Shown here in pieces: positions 62,180 through 64,000 of a stretch of DNA of 64,000 nt (positions are counted from its first letter, which is position 1; every line of letters begins with the position of its first letter). Source of the DNA: Butyrivibrio sp. YAB3001 (lineage in GTDB: Bacteria > Bacillota > Clostridia > Lachnospirales > Lachnospiraceae); assembly GCF_900112195.1 (NCBI RefSeq), contig NZ_FOKR01000002.1, positions 740,833 through 804,832 on the forward strand, given 5' to 3'. The translations under genes were made by a program, and so were the position numbers. A model generated the notes under the pieces. The model was not told where the DNA came from. It was given only the letters and a program-made list of their open reading frames with translations, and searched no databases.

Positions 62180-62920
62180 ATGAAAGCAGAATTCTATAAC
62201 AAAAGCAAAAGGTCAAATATCTATGGTTCTATTTACGTATATAAAATTGTTTCTTTATCTGTCTTTATACTGATGTCAGTTCTTCTGTCCATTAATTATC
62301 ATCGCACCAAAGCTGACTTTGAGGCGCTTGGTGTTACCAAAACTCCAGAGATTTTCTATGCCGTGCAGGTTGTTATCGCTCTTTTCATACTTTCCATAAT
62401 AACGGATTTCTACATCATGCACAGAACTGCCTCTATCGGGAGATACCTCAACAAAATGGCTTATATTGACAAGCTCACAGGGCTCCCAAACAGATTCAGC
62501 TGTGATCTTATTTTTGACACTTTTAACGATCCTGAAAAGCTGCCTCACACCGGTTTCATTTTGCTTAAGCTTAATAATCTTGTAAATATCAATTCCGCAG
62601 GCGGTCATGCCAATGGTAATAACCTTATCTCCGACTTCTGCACTATTTTTGAGGAAGTAGGTCAGATTTACGGATTTGTGGGAAGAAATGGCGGAAACGA
62701 ATTCGTCGTTGTGATAGATAATTGTGACAGCACAAACATTGACATGTTTCTCATGGATCTAACCAAAAAGCTTCATGATTATAATGAAAATAATTATATT
62801 GCGCCATTGGAGATTGCCTATGCGCGCGCGTTAAACTGCGATGAACACAAGGATAAGATTACTGACCTTATATCTCTTGTATACCAAAGATTAAGAGAAT
62901 CTCCTCAGATTCTCGTTTAA
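62180..62920 (+). CDS. Membrane-anchored GGDEF-domain protein with degenerate active site
   Basis: 246 residues. Two membrane segments (~21-40 and ~60-82) with a short loop, then a GGDEF domain entered by MAYIDKLTGLPNRF. The active-site loop reads NGGNEF instead of GG(D/E)EF, and the remaining domain is short (~150 residues). Cyclase activity is doubtful; it may bind GTP or c-di-GMP or be a partner of another protein. GGAGG lies six bases before the ATG. Confidence 0.82.
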   Translation: MKAEFYNKSKRSNIYGSIYVYKIVSLSVFILMSVLLSINYHRTKADFEALGVTKTPEIFYAVQVVIALFILSIITDFYIMHRTASIGRYLNKMAYIDKLTGLPNRFSCDLIFDTFNDPEKLPHTGFILLKLNNLVNINSAGGHANGNNLISDFCTIFEEVGQIYGFVGRNGGNEFVVVIDNCDSTNIDMFLMDLTKKLHDYNENNYIAPLEIAYARALNCDEHKDKITDLISLVYQRLRESPQILV

Positions 62921-62980
62921 ACAAGTGCGTCTCGTTGTAAGCAGCATTATTAATCACAGAGCATATCCTTATAAAGAACT

Positions 62981-64000
62981 ATGAAACAACGACTATTAAG
63001 CCTTTTTTTCATAAATAGAATAGGGACTTTATCCGCAGCGGTTTTGGCCGCTTTTTTCCTATGCAGTTGTGCCTCTTCTTCCCCTTCTTCGGATACCAGG
63101 AGCATTCCCGATTCTGATACACCCAAAACTGAATCTTCTGATTCTTCCAATGAAGAAGAGAACTTGCCCAGGGAAAAAGGAAGCCGCGACAACACTCCAG
63201 TCTGTCTTGTACCGGAAGCTCCCGGAGTCACTGTCTATGAAAACGAATATGCTCATCTTGATGCTTCAAACATCTCTGAAGGATATCTGACTGTAAAATA
63301 CACCGGTTCTTCGGGAAAAGTAAAACTTCAGATAACCGGTCCTACCGAAATCACATACACCTATAACCTGACCGTCACAACTCCCACAGACGAAGTTTTC
63401 CCTCTTCAGAGCGGAAACGGCCAATACATCGTAAACGTATTTGAGAACCTTGAAGGCACCAAGTATACCACTGTTTTTTCACAGATGCTGGATGTTCAGT
63501 TAAGCGATGAATTCAAGCCGTTTTTATATCCAAACCAATATGTCACTTTCAGCAAAGACAGTCAGGCAGTCGCTAAAGGCCAGGATCTTGCCTACGTCTG
63601 CAACAATGAGCTTGAGGTAGTTTCAGAAGTCTACAACTTCATGATAAAAAACATCACATACGACTACGAAGAAGCCGAAACCGTCCAAAGTGGATATATC
63701 CCGGACATTGATGAAGTTCTTTCAACTAAAAAGGGCATCTGCCTTGATTATGCAGCTCTCATGACCAGCATGCTAAGAAGCCAGCAAATTCCAACAAGAA
63801 TGGAAATCGGATATGCCGGCACAGCCTACCACGCGTGGCTAAGCACCTACATTACCGACATAGGCTGGGTAAACGGAATGATAGAATTTGACGGAAAAGA
63901 ATGGTCTTTGATGGACCCGACTTTCGCTTCAAATACAGACGATAAATCATTAAAAGATTTCATTGGTGATGGCAAAAATTATTCAGTTAAGTACGTTTAT
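62981..64000 (+). CDS. Transglutaminase-like domain lipoprotein, 3' end cut by window
   Basis: 340 codons seen, open at the window edge. Starts MKQRLLSLFFINRIG; the hydrophobic signal ends in the lipobox FLCSC, then a Ser/Glu-rich linker (~30-60). The C-terminal part holds a transglutaminase-like triad: Cys in KKGICLDYAALMTSM, His in AYHAWLSTYI, and Asp in SLMDPTFA. Secreted proteins of this type act as cysteine peptidases or crosslinkers at the cell wall. No strong ribosome binding site precedes the ATG (AAAGA only). Confidence 0.8.
   Translation, partial: MKQRLLSLFFINRIGTLSAAVLAAFFLCSCASSSPSSDTRSIPDSDTPKTESSDSSNEEENLPREKGSRDNTPVCLVPEAPGVTVYENEYAHLDASNISEGYLTVKYTGSSGKVKLQITGPTEITYTYNLTVTTPTDEVFPLQSGNGQYIVNVFENLEGTKYTTVFSQMLDVQLSDEFKPFLYPNQYVTFSKDSQAVAKGQDLAYVCNNELEVVSEVYNFMIKNITYDYEEAETVQSGYIPDIDEVLSTKKGICLDYAALMTSMLRSQQIPTRMEIGYAGTAYHAWLSTYITDIGWVNGMIEFDGKEWSLMDPTFASNTDDKSLKDFIGDGKNYSVKYVY

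Overview
The window looks like chromosome of a low-GC Gram-positive anaerobe of the family Lachnospiraceae, most likely Butyrivibrio or a close relative. The evidence is a six-gene Rnf complex in the order CDGEAB, the clostridial order flavoprotein-cmk-ispH-rpsA, a T-box in front of thrS, the Gx-transporter/NusG-II pair, strong AGGAGG ribosome binding sites, and low-GC codon use. The genus is an inference from gene content; there is no rRNA in the window. I found no tRNA, CRISPR array, insertion sequence or prophage. Most genes lie on the minus strand. Layout, left to right: a truncated YfbR-type nucleotidase; rpsT-lepA-hemW; a probable metal-handling operon (a CobW GTPase with a His/Asp/Glu repeat block, a CobW GTPase joined to a DUF1980-like domain, and a PF06541 membrane protein); a 1298-residue anchored coiled-coil protein built from 11-residue repeats; an export/resistance cassette (HlyD-like adaptor, ABC ATPase, FtsX-type permease, response regulator, histidine kinase) with an OmpR-type operator candidate upstream; a deacetylase and pepF; the Gx-transporter/NusG-II pair; a small bicistron with an HEXXH protein; and rnfCDGEAB. 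The middle holds an RNase H-like nuclease, cheR, and a chain TetR-RpiR-flavoprotein-cmk-ispH-rpsA, in which ispH and rpsA overlap by 20 nt although clostridia often fuse them. A divergent SNF2 helicase follows. Next come a binding-protein ABC importer of the AfuABC/FbpABC type with mgtC behind it, an MmcQ-MGMT fusion, thrS with its T-box, and a three-part sensor (binding protein, YesM-type kinase, AraC-type regulator) arranged like the staphylococcal HptARS sugar-phosphate sensor. That sensor operon also carries two acetyltransferase-fold genes and may control the importer about 4 kb away. The right end holds a zinc-ribbon small protein, a MutS-like ATPase, aroK, gap-pgk-tpiA, a PHP phosphatase, a degenerate GGDEF protein and a truncated transglutaminase lipoprotein. 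The most unusual content is non-coding. Two copies of a roughly 187-nt element (23885-24071 on plus, 45596-45784 on minus) share long identical internal strands and a 26-nt apical loop. Their outer and inner stems have entirely different sequences in the two copies, yet each is self-complementary. This is the signature of a conserved folded RNA, or of a structured single-stranded DNA, and I do not recognise the family. Two further intergenic repeat families are described: a 50-bp palindrome ending in TTACTGTTCAGACA, and a three-hairpin array.
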